Source: Ilyomonas sp965219515
GTDB taxonomy: Bacteria; Bacteroidota; Bacteroidia; Chitinophagales; Chitinophagaceae
Reading direction: 5' to 3'
DNA length: 64,000 bases
Assembly (NCBI GenBank): GCA_965219515.1
Contig: OZ244776.1
Coordinates: 2,542,001 to 2,606,000 of the forward strand
A program made the translations under genes and the position numbers. Position 1 is the first letter of the stretch; every line of letters begins with the position of its first letter. The notes beneath the pieces were generated by a model. It saw nothing but the letters and a program-made list of their open reading frames with translations. It was not told where the DNA came from and did no database searches. Positions 25,114 to 32,995 of the stretch are shown here, one piece after another.

Positions 25114-25117
25114 TGAA
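25012..25117 (+). repeat. 3'-end direct repeat, copy 1 (within the M1 peptidase gene)
   Basis: The last 34 codons of the peptidase plus a few bases. It matches 25844-25949 with six differences in ~105 bp, four of them synonymous. Confidence 0.9.
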
Positions 25118-25160
25118 TATTGATAGCAAAGAAACCAATGTTCCCGGATAGCATTGGTTT

Positions 25161-25553
25161 CTATTGTTTCCACGGATTTATGATTCTTAAATTATTTATA
25201 TCTTTAAAATCAGCAGTGTTGCGACTAAGCAATGTAAGATTATATACAAGTGCTGTGGCTGCTATAATAGCATCAGGCAATTTTATTTTATAATTTTTAC
25301 GCACTTCCGCCGCTTTTAGTTTTATCGGTTGTTCCAGCTCTATCAAAAAAGAATCAGAAATAAAATCACTTAAAACTCTCGCATCTTTTGCTGTGATATT
25401 TTTCCAGCAAAGCAGCTCTATTTCTGTAATAGAACAAATGACAGGAAGTTCGGTCTTCAGCAAATTGTCTATGAACAACTCAGCGTTTGACGGAAATAGT
25501 TTTTGCAGATCATAGATAACTGTATTTGTATCCCACAGATATTTTATTCCCAT
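25161..25553 (-). CDS. VapC-type PIN-domain ribonuclease toxin
   Basis: A 130-residue PIN toxin with all acidic ligands visible: Asp8 (KYLWDTNTVIYD), Glu44 (SITEIELLCW), Asp94 (KLPDAIIAATAL) and Asp115 (TADFKD). VapC toxins cleave specific RNAs such as tRNAs. It overlaps the upstream antitoxin gene by 10 bp. It points toward the M1 peptidase and ends 48 bp from it. Unlike the pairs in the ilv-leu region, this one is intact. Confidence 0.9.
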   Translation of the reverse strand: MGIKYLWDTNTVIYDLQKLFPSNAELFIDNLLKTELPVICSITEIELLCWKNITAKDARVLSDFISDSFLIELEQPIKLKAAEVRKNYKIKLPDAIIAATALVYNLTLLSRNTADFKDINNLRIINPWKQ

Positions 25554-25753
25554 TCGTTACGCAACTCTTTTAACTGCCGGTCAATATCGGATAAAGACTG
25601 TTTTGTCATAGCGCCTTTATATTTGGCAGACCAGTCAACAGTATCTGCAAGTGTTTGCTTTTCTTTGCGCATCCGAATCAGATTCATTGTTTCCAAATCT
25701 TCCAAAAGTTTTATTGCTTTATTATTCAGAATATCTACCATTACTGTTTGCAT
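25544..25753 (-). CDS. Antitoxin of the VapBC pair
   Basis: A 69-residue protein (MQTVMVDILNNKAIKLLEDL, then RKEKQTLADTVDWSAKYKG, ending LKELRNEWE) immediately upstream of, and overlapping, the PIN gene. The N-terminal strand plus helices fit a DNA-binding antitoxin, with the C-terminus free to wrap the toxin. Start could also be the second Met (25741). The family is not recognised precisely. Confidence 0.8.
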   Translation of the reverse strand: MQTVMVDILNNKAIKLLEDLETMNLIRMRKEKQTLADTVDWSAKYKGAMTKQSLSDIDRQLKELRNEWE

Positions 25754-25843
25754 CTTTATTTAGTTGAATATCATTTTGCAATATACAGTTTGTTTTACGT
25801 TACTTATCAATCATTACACATGTTAGTTAATGTATTTGCTGTT

Positions 25844-25949
25844 GTTGAAACGCCCGGCAAGTTTGCCGTGTATAAAGATAAGCAGGCTGCCCGCGGACAA
25901 GCCGTTGGTAAAAATCCGATGCAGAAAGCCGAAGAAAAGCAATAATGAA
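25844..25949 (+). pseudogene. Second copy of the M1 peptidase gene 3' end
   Basis: Encodes VETPGKFAVYKDKQAA...KAEEKQ and a TAA, matching the last 34 residues of the peptidase with two conservative replacements (A to T, E to D). It has no 5' part and no start. The intrinsic terminator that would naturally follow the peptidase gene lies 10 bp beyond this copy, not beyond the complete gene. This suggests the copy is the displaced original end, or that an inserted segment brought a replacement end. Confidence 0.85.
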
Positions 25950-25959
25950 AGAGTAAAAT

Positions 25960-25994
25960 GCAAAAGCCGGTTACTAAAAATAACCGGCTTTTGC
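25960..25994. terminator. Bidirectional intrinsic terminator
   Basis: A 14-bp perfect stem, GCAAAAGCCGGTTA (25960-25973) with TAACCGGCTTTTGC (25981-25994). It lies between the displaced peptidase end and the convergent trehalose synthase gene. Confidence 0.88.
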
Positions 25995-26030
25995 GTTTAT
26001 AAGCCTGACGCCAAAGATGTTTATCTTTTG

Positions 26031-29000
26031 TTATTCAATCTTCGCGATATTTTTAATTACGCGTATCGGTATTCTTACCCAATCCGGACGATTGGTTAAT
26101 TCATCATTCATATCGGCGACTGCATTTTCCAGCATAAACGTTTCAATCATAATTCGCAGATCCTCCTTGTCTTCCGGCACAAAACCACTGCCCTCAATGG
26201 TTTGCAGATAAGCTTTCATAAAAAAGCCGCTCATGTAATTTGTCCACAATATAATAAAGGGTATCAGGTTTTGCATATCGTTCGAATGTATTTGCCGGTT
26301 GGCAATAAACGCTTCATAAGCCGAGTCGAAAAGAGAGCCCAATAAAGTAGCCACATCGCGCAGCGGCGAACGCTTCAATCTTCTTTCGCTGTAGCTTTTG
26401 CGCGCATCGCCGGTAAAATCTATAACAGACAAATCTTTACCCGTCATCAACACCTGCTGAAGATGGTAGTTGCCATGAATTCTTATTTTCTTAACATCGA
26501 ATTTCTTTGTATAAATACGTTTCAAAAGGTTTAGTATTTCAATGCGGTTGTCGTTTATTTTTTTAATATCGGCCTGCACATGCGGCGGCAATTTACTTAC
26601 ATTTTTCTGATTGTGTGTCGCCTGCCTTACAAGCGAAATCATGGAGGCATACAACGATCGCTGATAGTGCAAAGAAAACGGCTCCGGCTGAAACTCTTTT
26701 CTATTAATGGAAGCCTGTAAAGCCAGGTGCATTTCGCCGGTTCGGATACCTAAAAGTCTTAGTTGTTCGGCGGCCGTATGACTTAAAAATTCCTGCAAGT
26801 CTTCGGGCAACTCATCAAAACCAACGGGTTCTGTTAGCGAGCCTTTAAATTCGTATTGTAACAATTTTTCGCGGTCGCGGGCTAAAATCCGTTCTATAAA
26901 ATTATTTAATCTCTCTAATATAAACTGATGAAAATCGCCATGGTTTTCTATCAGCGTCTGCAACATGCCAAGCACCATTTTGTCTTTTCCAAACTGCCAT
27001 TCGATGGCTCCGAGATAGGTTGGCACATGTAAAAAATCGGCCTGCTCGGTTAAGTACCTTGTCAGCTCAACATCCGGATTAACAGCCCTATCAACCTTAC
27101 GGTATATTTTTAAATACAACGCATTGTTATACGTAATGGCAGTGTTTGTTTTTTCGGTGGGATGAATGCGCGGTTTTATTTCTGTCTGCTCCGTTACAAA
27201 TTGTTTTACGGACTCTTTAGCCAGAAACCGGATGTTTGCCGCAGGTGTATTGATATTGTCGCAAACCGATAATCTGCGCAGCAGCATCTGTTGCACCGGC
27301 GCAATGTAGAAAGCGTCAACAAGCAAACCTTCCACACCATCGATGGTAAGGTTTGCAATAATCGCTTCGGGGCAACTGCTGCTTAATTTACCCGCCACAT
27401 CTTCTATCACAAAACCAATGGCTGCCTGATAGGTTTCAGGAAGACCGCTTTCATACACAACATCAACCAATAGTAAAGCAATACTGTTTTTTTCCAACGG
27501 CACCATGGCTTTATCTGTTATGGTTACATGATGCACATTGCTGTTTTTGCCGTTAAACCAAGTTGTTTTTTCCATATAAGGAAGCAATGCGGTTTCTTCC
27601 AGCCAGCGAACAGACGGCTCTTTTATAATATCATTCCAATCGCTCATTTTCCATTGCGGCAAATCTGTTTTTTCGGTATCCTCCACCGCCGCTTTTTCAA
27701 GCTCAAACCAGTGATAGGCAAACGGACTCATGGTTAAAAAATACGGATCGTCTGTTCTGATGGCGGGAAACCTGTTTTTGCTGAATACTTCTACCGGCAC
27801 ATAACTTTTATAGTCAGATAAATCAATTTCGGCAGGCTGCGAGTATTTCGATAAATTAACCACAACCAAAATGGTTTCTTTTTCGTAAGAACGTGTAAAA
27901 GCTAAAATTTTAGGGTTTTCAACATTGAGAAATTTTATATCGCCGCGGCCAAACGCCTTGAACTGTTTACGCATATTTAAGATGCGCTTCATAAACCAGA
28001 ACAGTGATGATGTATTGCTGCGCTGCACTTCTACATTAAGCGCTTCATAATTATATTCCGGGTCTAATATAACGGGCAGATAAAGTTTCTGCGGGTTGGC
28101 GTTTGAAAAGCCGCCGTTGCGGTCGGGCGACCATTGCATGGGCGTACGCACACCATCGCGATCTCCAAGATAAAAATTATCGCCCATTCCTATTTCATCG
28201 CCATAATAAATAACGGGCGTTCCCTGTAAAGAAAATAAGAGACAATTCATTAGTTCTATTCGCCTGCGGTCGTTGCCTAACAGCGGAGCCAAACGATGCC
28301 GGATGCCAAGGTTTATGCGCGCGCGCGGGTCTTTGGCATACACCTTATACATGTAATCTCTTTCTTCATCGGTTACCATTTCGAGCGTCAGCTCATCGTG
28401 GTTGCGAAGAAAAATAGCCCACTGGCATGTTTCGGGTATAACGGGTGTCTGATCAAAAATATCCGTTATCGGGTAGCGGTCTTCCATTTGCAACGCCATA
28501 AACATGCGCGGCATTACCGGAAAATGGTAGTTCATGTGGCATTCATCGCCATTGCCAAAATAAGAAGCCGAATCTTCCGGCCACATATTAGCTTCCGCCA
28601 AAAACACGGTTCCGGGATACGTTTTATCAATATGCGCCCGCAGTTTTTTTAAGTAGGCATGTGTTTCGGGTAAATTTTCACCATTGGTTCCTTCGCGTTC
28701 ATATAAATACGGAACCGCATCGAGACGAAACCCGTCAACACCCAATCCGCACCAGTAATCCATGATGTTTATCACTTCTTCCTGCACCAATGGACTATCA
28801 TAATTCAGATCGGGCTGATGAAAGAAAAAGCGGTGCCAGTAATATTGGTTAGCAACGGCATCCCATGTCCAGTTGCTAAGTTCAAAATCCTGAAAAATAA
28901 TGCGCACATCTTTATATTGAGTCGGGTCATCTGTCCATACATAAAATTCTCTTTCCGGCGATCCTTTCGGCGCCAGCCGGGCGCGCTGAAACCAGGGATG

Positions 29001-29345
29001 CTGATCGGAGGTATGATTAATAACCAGTTCGGTAATGACTTTTAAATTCCGGCGGTGCGCTTCGTCTAAAAATTGTTTAAAATCGTCTATGTTGCCGTAA
29101 GATGGGTTGATGCTGTAATAATCGGCAATGTCATAACCATCGTCGCGTTGCGGAGAAGGATAAAACGGCAACACCCAAATTGTGGTAACGCCTAAATCCT
29201 GCAGATAATCAAGTTTTTCAAGCAGCCCTTTAAAATCGCCGATGCCATCGCCGTTGCCATCGCAAAAAGCTTTAATGTGCAGTTCGTAAATGATTGCGTC
29301 TTTATACCAGTGAAGTTTATCGTCTAATGTGTTGGAATCAGCCAT
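26031..29345 (-). CDS. treS: Trehalose synthase - maltokinase fusion protein
   Basis: A bifunctional enzyme of 1104 residues. The N-terminal ~550 residues are a GH13 trehalose synthase (maltose glucosyltransferase): YPSPQRDDGYDIADY, the nucleophile region VDGFRLDAVPYLY, the acid FLAEANMWPEDSA and the transition-state aspartate FLRNHDELTLEM. The C-terminal part (about 600-1104) is an aminoglycoside-kinase-like maltokinase, seen in IRIHGNYHLQQVLMTGKDLS and VIDFTGDARKSYSERRLKRS. Together they would interconvert trehalose and maltose and phosphorylate maltose for glycogen-type synthesis by GlgE, which is not in the window. The ATG at 29345 (MADSNTLDDKLHWY) fits the family better than one 18 codons upstream. 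Confidence 0.93.
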   Translation of the reverse strand: MADSNTLDDKLHWYKDAIIYELHIKAFCDGNGDGIGDFKGLLEKLDYLQDLGVTTIWVLPFYPSPQRDDGYDIADYYSINPSYGNIDDFKQFLDEAHRRNLKVITELVINHTSDQHPWFQRARLAPKGSPEREFYVWTDDPTQYKDVRIIFQDFELSNWTWDAVANQYYWHRFFFHQPDLNYDSPLVQEEVINIMDYWCGLGVDGFRLDAVPYLYEREGTNGENLPETHAYLKKLRAHIDKTYPGTVFLAEANMWPEDSASYFGNGDECHMNYHFPVMPRMFMALQMEDRYPITDIFDQTPVIPETCQWAIFLRNHDELTLEMVTDEERDYMYKVYAKDPRARINLGIRHRLAPLLGNDRRRIELMNCLLFSLQGTPVIYYGDEIGMGDNFYLGDRDGVRTPMQWSPDRNGGFSNANPQKLYLPVILDPEYNYEALNVEVQRSNTSSLFWFMKRILNMRKQFKAFGRGDIKFLNVENPKILAFTRSYEKETILVVVNLSKYSQPAEIDLSDYKSYVPVEVFSKNRFPAIRTDDPYFLTMSPFAYHWFELEKAAVEDTEKTDLPQWKMSDWNDIIKEPSVRWLEETALLPYMEKTTWFNGKNSNVHHVTITDKAMVPLEKNSIALLLVDVVYESGLPETYQAAIGFVIEDVAGKLSSSCPEAIIANLTIDGVEGLLVDAFYIAPVQQMLLRRLSVCDNINTPAANIRFLAKESVKQFVTEQTEIKPRIHPTEKTNTAITYNNALYLKIYRKVDRAVNPDVELTRYLTEQADFLHVPTYLGAIEWQFGKDKMVLGMLQTLIENHGDFHQFILERLNNFIERILARDREKLLQYEFKGSLTEPVGFDELPEDLQEFLSHTAAEQLRLLGIRTGEMHLALQASINRKEFQPEPFSLHYQRSLYASMISLVRQATHNQKNVSKLPPHVQADIKKINDNRIEILNLLKRIYTKKFDVKKIRIHGNYHLQQVLMTGKDLSVIDFTGDARKSYSERRLKRSPLRDVATLLGSLFDSAYEAFIANRQIHSNDMQNLIPFIILWTNYMSGFFMKAYLQTIEGSGFVPEDKEDLRIMIETFMLENAVADMNDELTNRPDWVRIPIRVIKNIAKIE

Positions 29346-29430
29346 AAAAAAAATTGTTTTTGATAATGCGAGATTACTATTAAATAAACAACATGCCAAG
29401 CTGCTCTAAGCAATGTTCTCCAAAAAAAAA

Positions 29431-29448
29431 GCAGGTAGTTAAACCTGC
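29431..29448 (-). terminator. Terminator of the tRNA-Arg transcript
   Basis: On the minus strand GCAGGT-TTAACT-ACCTGC followed by nine T, 19 bp after the tRNA 3' end. Confidence 0.8.
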
Positions 29449-29466
29449 CTTTTAAAAGATAACCTG

Positions 29467-29540
29467 TGACCGGGATTGGATTCGAACCAATGACCTACTG
29501 CTTAGAAGGCAGTTGCTCTATCCAGCTGAGCTACCTGGCC
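29467..29540 (-). tRNA. tRNA-Arg (anticodon TCT)
   Basis: A 74-nt cloverleaf. It has D-arm GCTCAG...GAGC, anticodon stem ACTGC/GCAGT with loop CTTCTAA (anticodon TCT), variable loop AGGTC, T arm ATTGG-TTCGAAT-CCAAT and discriminator A. CCA is not encoded. The acceptor stem GGCCAGG/CCCGGTC contains a G-U pair and an A-C mismatch at the fifth pair, which is unusual. It lies between treS and ung. Confidence 0.93.
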
Positions 29541-29595
29541 AAAACTGTGGCGGCAAAACTAATTTTTAATTAGTTTGCATCCAAACACAATTGCC

Positions 29596-30273
29596 ATGGA
29601 TGTACAAATAGAAGAAAGCTGGAAAGAGATATTAAAAGACGAATGGAACAAACCTTATTTTCAGCAAATTACGGCGCATCTGAAAACCGAAAAGGCAACC
29701 GGTGCTACCATTTATCCGCCGGGGCAGCTCATTTTTAACGCCTTTAATACCACGCCGTTCAGCAATGTAAAAGTTGTATTGTTAGGGCAGGATCCGTATC
29801 ACGGCAAAGGGCAGGCAATGGGGCTAAGCTTTTCGGTGCCCGATGGTGTGAGACCACCACCTTCGTTGGAAAATATCTTTAAAGAATTGCATACCGATAC
29901 TGGCATGGCAATACCCAAAAGCGGCAATCTTACCAAATGGGCGCAGCAGGGCGTGTTCTTATTAAACGCCATTTTAACGGTGCGGGCTAAAGAACCGGCA
30001 TCGCACCAGAAAACAGGCTGGCAGGAGTTTACCAATAAAGTAATTCAACTTATTTCTGATAACAAGGAAGGCGTTGTTTTTATGTTGTGGGGAAAATTTG
30101 CGCAGGACAAACAAGTGCTGATAGACGAAACAAAACACTTCGTTTTAAAGGCGGCGCATCCTTCGCCTTACAGTGCTGACAAAGGTTTTTTCGGTTGCCG
30201 CCATTTCAGCAAAGCCAATGAGTTGCTTACCAAGCAAGGTAAAGACCCGATAGACTGGAGTTTGCCGTTGTAA
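29596..30273 (+). CDS. ung: Uracil-DNA glycosylase
   Basis: Family 1 uracil-DNA glycosylase that removes uracil from DNA in base-excision repair. It has the water-activating motif VVLLGQDPYHGKGQAMGLSF (catalytic Asp66 from this start), LLNAILTVRAKEPASH, and the leucine-loop motif AAHPSPYSADKGFFGCRHFS. It is 225 residues, the normal length. The ATG at 29596 (MDVQIEESWKEIL) is chosen over one 7 codons earlier, because a TTAGTTTG element that could be the promoter -7 box overlaps the earlier codon. Confidence 0.95.
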   Translation: MDVQIEESWKEILKDEWNKPYFQQITAHLKTEKATGATIYPPGQLIFNAFNTTPFSNVKVVLLGQDPYHGKGQAMGLSFSVPDGVRPPPSLENIFKELHTDTGMAIPKSGNLTKWAQQGVFLLNAILTVRAKEPASHQKTGWQEFTNKVIQLISDNKEGVVFMLWGKFAQDKQVLIDETKHFVLKAAHPSPYSADKGFFGCRHFSKANELLTKQGKDPIDWSLPL

Positions 30274-30297
30274 ATATTGTTATCGCAAATAGCGTAG

Positions 30298-30334
30298 AAA
30301 GCATGAAGAACACAGCATTTTCATGCTTTGTCTT
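30298..30334 (+). terminator. Probable terminator after ung
   Basis: Stem AAAGCATGAA (30298-30307) with TTCATGCTTT (30320-30329), 12-nt loop, then GTCTTTTTC. Confidence 0.6.
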
Positions 30335-30431
30335 TTTCAGGGTTTCTGTTCTGTTTTGATTTTCAGTTTTTTACGGCAGACATTTTGAAAGTTATCTTCA
30401 TCAAAACTTATTTCAGGACAATTTTTTACCG

Positions 30432-32219
30432 ATGGAAGTTCATAAATATCAGACCGGCATCATTGGCAACTGCGCATACATTGCACATATAAACAAGAAC
30501 ACAAACATTGACTGGCTTTGCTGGCCACGCTTCGACAGTACATTTGTTTTTGGTAACATGCTCGACAGCAAAAAAGGCGGTGAGTTTTCCGTTCTTCCAT
30601 CCGGTTCCGGTTATACTTCCACGCAATATTATCTTGAAAACACGAATGTATTATGCACCGTTGTTGCCACCGAACAAGGCAAATATTCTGTAACGGACAT
30701 CGCACCGCGATTTACCCAGTACGACCGTTGTTTTCGGCCGCTGATGCTTATCAGAAAAATAGAATTGCTCGAAGGCACGCCGCGTATTAAAGCTGTGTGC
30801 AAACCGGTTTGCGATTATGGCGAAACACGTCTTGAAGCGCACCGCGGAAGCAACCACATAGAATATACCGGCCACACCGACAGGATGCGGCTTACCACCG
30901 ATATCCCCATCAGTTATTTTTTTGATGACAAAGACTTTGTGCTAAACGATACACATTACCTGATACTTACTTATGGCAGCCCGCTGGAAGCGGCTATCGT
31001 CAGCACCTGCAAACAATTTACCGACAAAACAATTACCTATTGGCGCAATTGGGTGAAACAATCAAGCATCGGCGATTTTGCGCAGCAAAAAGTGATACGC
31101 TCGGCACTTGTTTTAAAGCTTCACCAATATGAAGACACGGGCGCTATCATTGCCGCCAGCACCACCAGCCTGCCGGAACACCCCGGCGACGGTCGCAACT
31201 GGGATTACCGGTATTGCTGGCTTCGCGATACATATTACACTATCAACGCCTTTAACCACATTGCTCATTTCGATGAAATGGAAACTTATTTTCACTACGT
31301 TTCAGATATATCGTTTGACAAAAACAGCTTCCGGTATCAGCCGCTGTATGGTATTACGGGTAAACGAAAACTGACTGAAGAAATTTTGCCGCTGGAAGGT
31401 TATATGAACAACAAGCCGGTGCGTATTGGCAACGAAGCTTACGAGCATATTCAGGACGATATTTATGGACAGGTAATGGTTGCGCTGCTGCCGCTTTATA
31501 CCGATTACCGCTTTGTATTTAAAGAACGGCACGACTCGAAAGAGTGGGTTGATTTTGTGCTTGATAAAATTGAAAAAACAGTTGACGAAAAAGATGCCGG
31601 TCTGTGGGAATTTCGCAATGCAAAAAACATTCATTGCTATACCAATTTATTTCAGTGGGCCGGCTGTTGCTCAGCCATAAAAATTGCAAGGGAAATCGGT
31701 GAAAAAGACCTTGAAAAAAGAGCGGAAAAACTGAAACAGAAAGCGGCGGATAATATTGAAAGCTGCTACGACGAAGCAAGAAAATGCTATGTCAGCGCCG
31801 TTGGCGTGCCTTATCTTGATGCCAGTACGCTGCAACTGATTATGATGAATTATCTCGATCCCGCTTCACAAAAAGCAAAAGACCATCTGGCTGCCCTGGA
31901 AAAAGAATTGCTAACGCCAAACGGATTGTTCTACCGCTATATTCACAATGATGATTTTGGCAAACCAAAATCCACGTTTCTGGTATGCGCTTTCTGGTAT
32001 GTGGAAGCGCTGGCCTGCGTTGGCAGAATGGATGATGCGATACGAGAATTCAACAATCTGATGAAATACGGTAATCACTTAGACTTATTCAGCGAGGATG
32101 TAGATGAAAAGGATGGCAGCCAATGGGGTAATTTTCCACAGGCGTACAGCCATGTTGGTTTAATGAATGCCGCTTACCGCATATCGCAAAAGCAGGATAA
32201 ACCGATTTTTATGTTGTGA
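30432..32219 (+). CDS. Glycoside hydrolase family 15 protein (glucoamylase/trehalase-like)
   Basis: A 595-residue cytoplasmic GH15 enzyme; there is no signal peptide. An N-terminal beta-sandwich domain (~1-220, starting YQTGIIGNCAYIAHINKNTN) precedes the (alpha/alpha)6 barrel. Active-site signatures are RNWDYRYCWLRDTYYTINAF (general acid region) and the C-terminal EDVDEKDGSQWGNFPQAYSH. Members of this clade hydrolyse trehalose or small alpha-glucosides. The position next to the trehalose synthase-maltokinase gene supports trehalose or maltose as substrate, but specificity is inferred. Confidence 0.9.
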   Translation: MEVHKYQTGIIGNCAYIAHINKNTNIDWLCWPRFDSTFVFGNMLDSKKGGEFSVLPSGSGYTSTQYYLENTNVLCTVVATEQGKYSVTDIAPRFTQYDRCFRPLMLIRKIELLEGTPRIKAVCKPVCDYGETRLEAHRGSNHIEYTGHTDRMRLTTDIPISYFFDDKDFVLNDTHYLILTYGSPLEAAIVSTCKQFTDKTITYWRNWVKQSSIGDFAQQKVIRSALVLKLHQYEDTGAIIAASTTSLPEHPGDGRNWDYRYCWLRDTYYTINAFNHIAHFDEMETYFHYVSDISFDKNSFRYQPLYGITGKRKLTEEILPLEGYMNNKPVRIGNEAYEHIQDDIYGQVMVALLPLYTDYRFVFKERHDSKEWVDFVLDKIEKTVDEKDAGLWEFRNAKNIHCYTNLFQWAGCCSAIKIAREIGEKDLEKRAEKLKQKAADNIESCYDEARKCYVSAVGVPYLDASTLQLIMMNYLDPASQKAKDHLAALEKELLTPNGLFYRYIHNDDFGKPKSTFLVCAFWYVEALACVGRMDDAIREFNNLMKYGNHLDLFSEDVDEKDGSQWGNFPQAYSHVGLMNAAYRISQKQDKPIFML

Positions 32220-32295
32220 TTTTTTTTGCTGCAAAAAGAAACTAAAGCAAGGGTTGTTGTTCAAATTTTCATATAGCCTTGTCGTGTTATATTAA

Positions 32296-32351
32296 AGGTG
32301 AGTTGTGAATGTCTCTAATATTAAATGCGTGTATATATTCACAATTCACCT
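32296..32351. terminator. Long hairpin between convergent genes
   Basis: Arms AGGTGAGTTGTGAAT (32296-32310) and ATTCACAATTCACCT (32337-32351), one mismatch, 26-nt loop, between the GH15 gene and the isochorismatase-like gene. It may act as a terminator in either direction, although no long T-run follows immediately. Confidence 0.45.
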
Positions 32352-32399
32352 CCCATACAACCACATGTTATTTTTTACAAAAAAAAATTTACAGAACAC

Positions 32400-32963
32400 C
32401 TATTGCCTGCGCCATTCTTCAACGGTAAGCACATCTGCCTGCCGGGGAAATACTTTGGTCATTAGCAATTGATGCACTTCTTCATCGGCATCGCCGCAGG
32501 CATCGGACAAAATGGTAATCTGATAGTCTTTGTCAGCCGCTTCGCGCGTGGTTGATAAAACAACGCCGCTGGTAGAAATGCCGGTGAGAACAATGTGCCT
32601 TATGCCCTGCGCCCGCAGCAGCACTTCCAGATCGCTTCCGGTAAAAGCGCTGAAGCGCCGCTTAACAACAACTATGTCGTTTGCCGATGGTGATACCGAA
32701 GTTTCTATTTTTATCTGGTCGTTCGTGGTCAGCGAAGCGAATCTTTCTTTCGACGCGGCAAAACTTTTATTATTCATACTAATCTCAGGCATTCCATCTC
32801 TGAAACCCACTACAGAATAAATAATGGGCATTTTGTTGTCTCTTGCATAAGAGATGGCTTTCGCTACGCTTTCCGTTATTGAAGAAGCGGTTGGCAGATT
32901 GCTTACTATAATGGTTTGCATGTCCATTACCAAAAGCGCCGTGTTGTTTTCTTTCTGTTCCAT
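32400..32963 (-). CDS. Isochorismatase-like hydrolase lacking the catalytic cysteine
   Basis: A 187-residue Rossmann-like isochorismatase-fold protein. The first triad residue is in TALLVMDMQ (Asp) and the second in VVVKRRFSAF (Lys). The loop that normally carries the nucleophilic Cys reads TGISTSGVVLSTTREA, with Val in the expected position. Amidohydrolase activity of the Cys type is therefore doubtful; a subgroup with this GISTSGVVLS sequence exists and its activity is unknown to me. It is the last gene of a marR-MFS operon. An alternative start at 32999 overlaps the MFS stop as ATGA. Confidence 0.85.
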   Translation of the reverse strand: MEQKENNTALLVMDMQTIIVSNLPTASSITESVAKAISYARDNKMPIIYSVVGFRDGMPEISMNNKSFAASKERFASLTTNDQIKIETSVSPSANDIVVVKRRFSAFTGSDLEVLLRAQGIRHIVLTGISTSGVVLSTTREAADKDYQITILSDACGDADEEVHQLLMTKVFPRQADVLTVEEWRRQ

Positions 32964-32995
32964 GTTTTCAATTTTTATAATGATGAAGTAAATGA

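Noticed and set aside
25655..25945. Plus-strand 96-codon frame ending in the peptidase-like tail
   Set aside because: The first two-thirds are antisense to the antitoxin gene; only the last 34 codons are meaningful, as a displaced copy of the peptidase 3' end.
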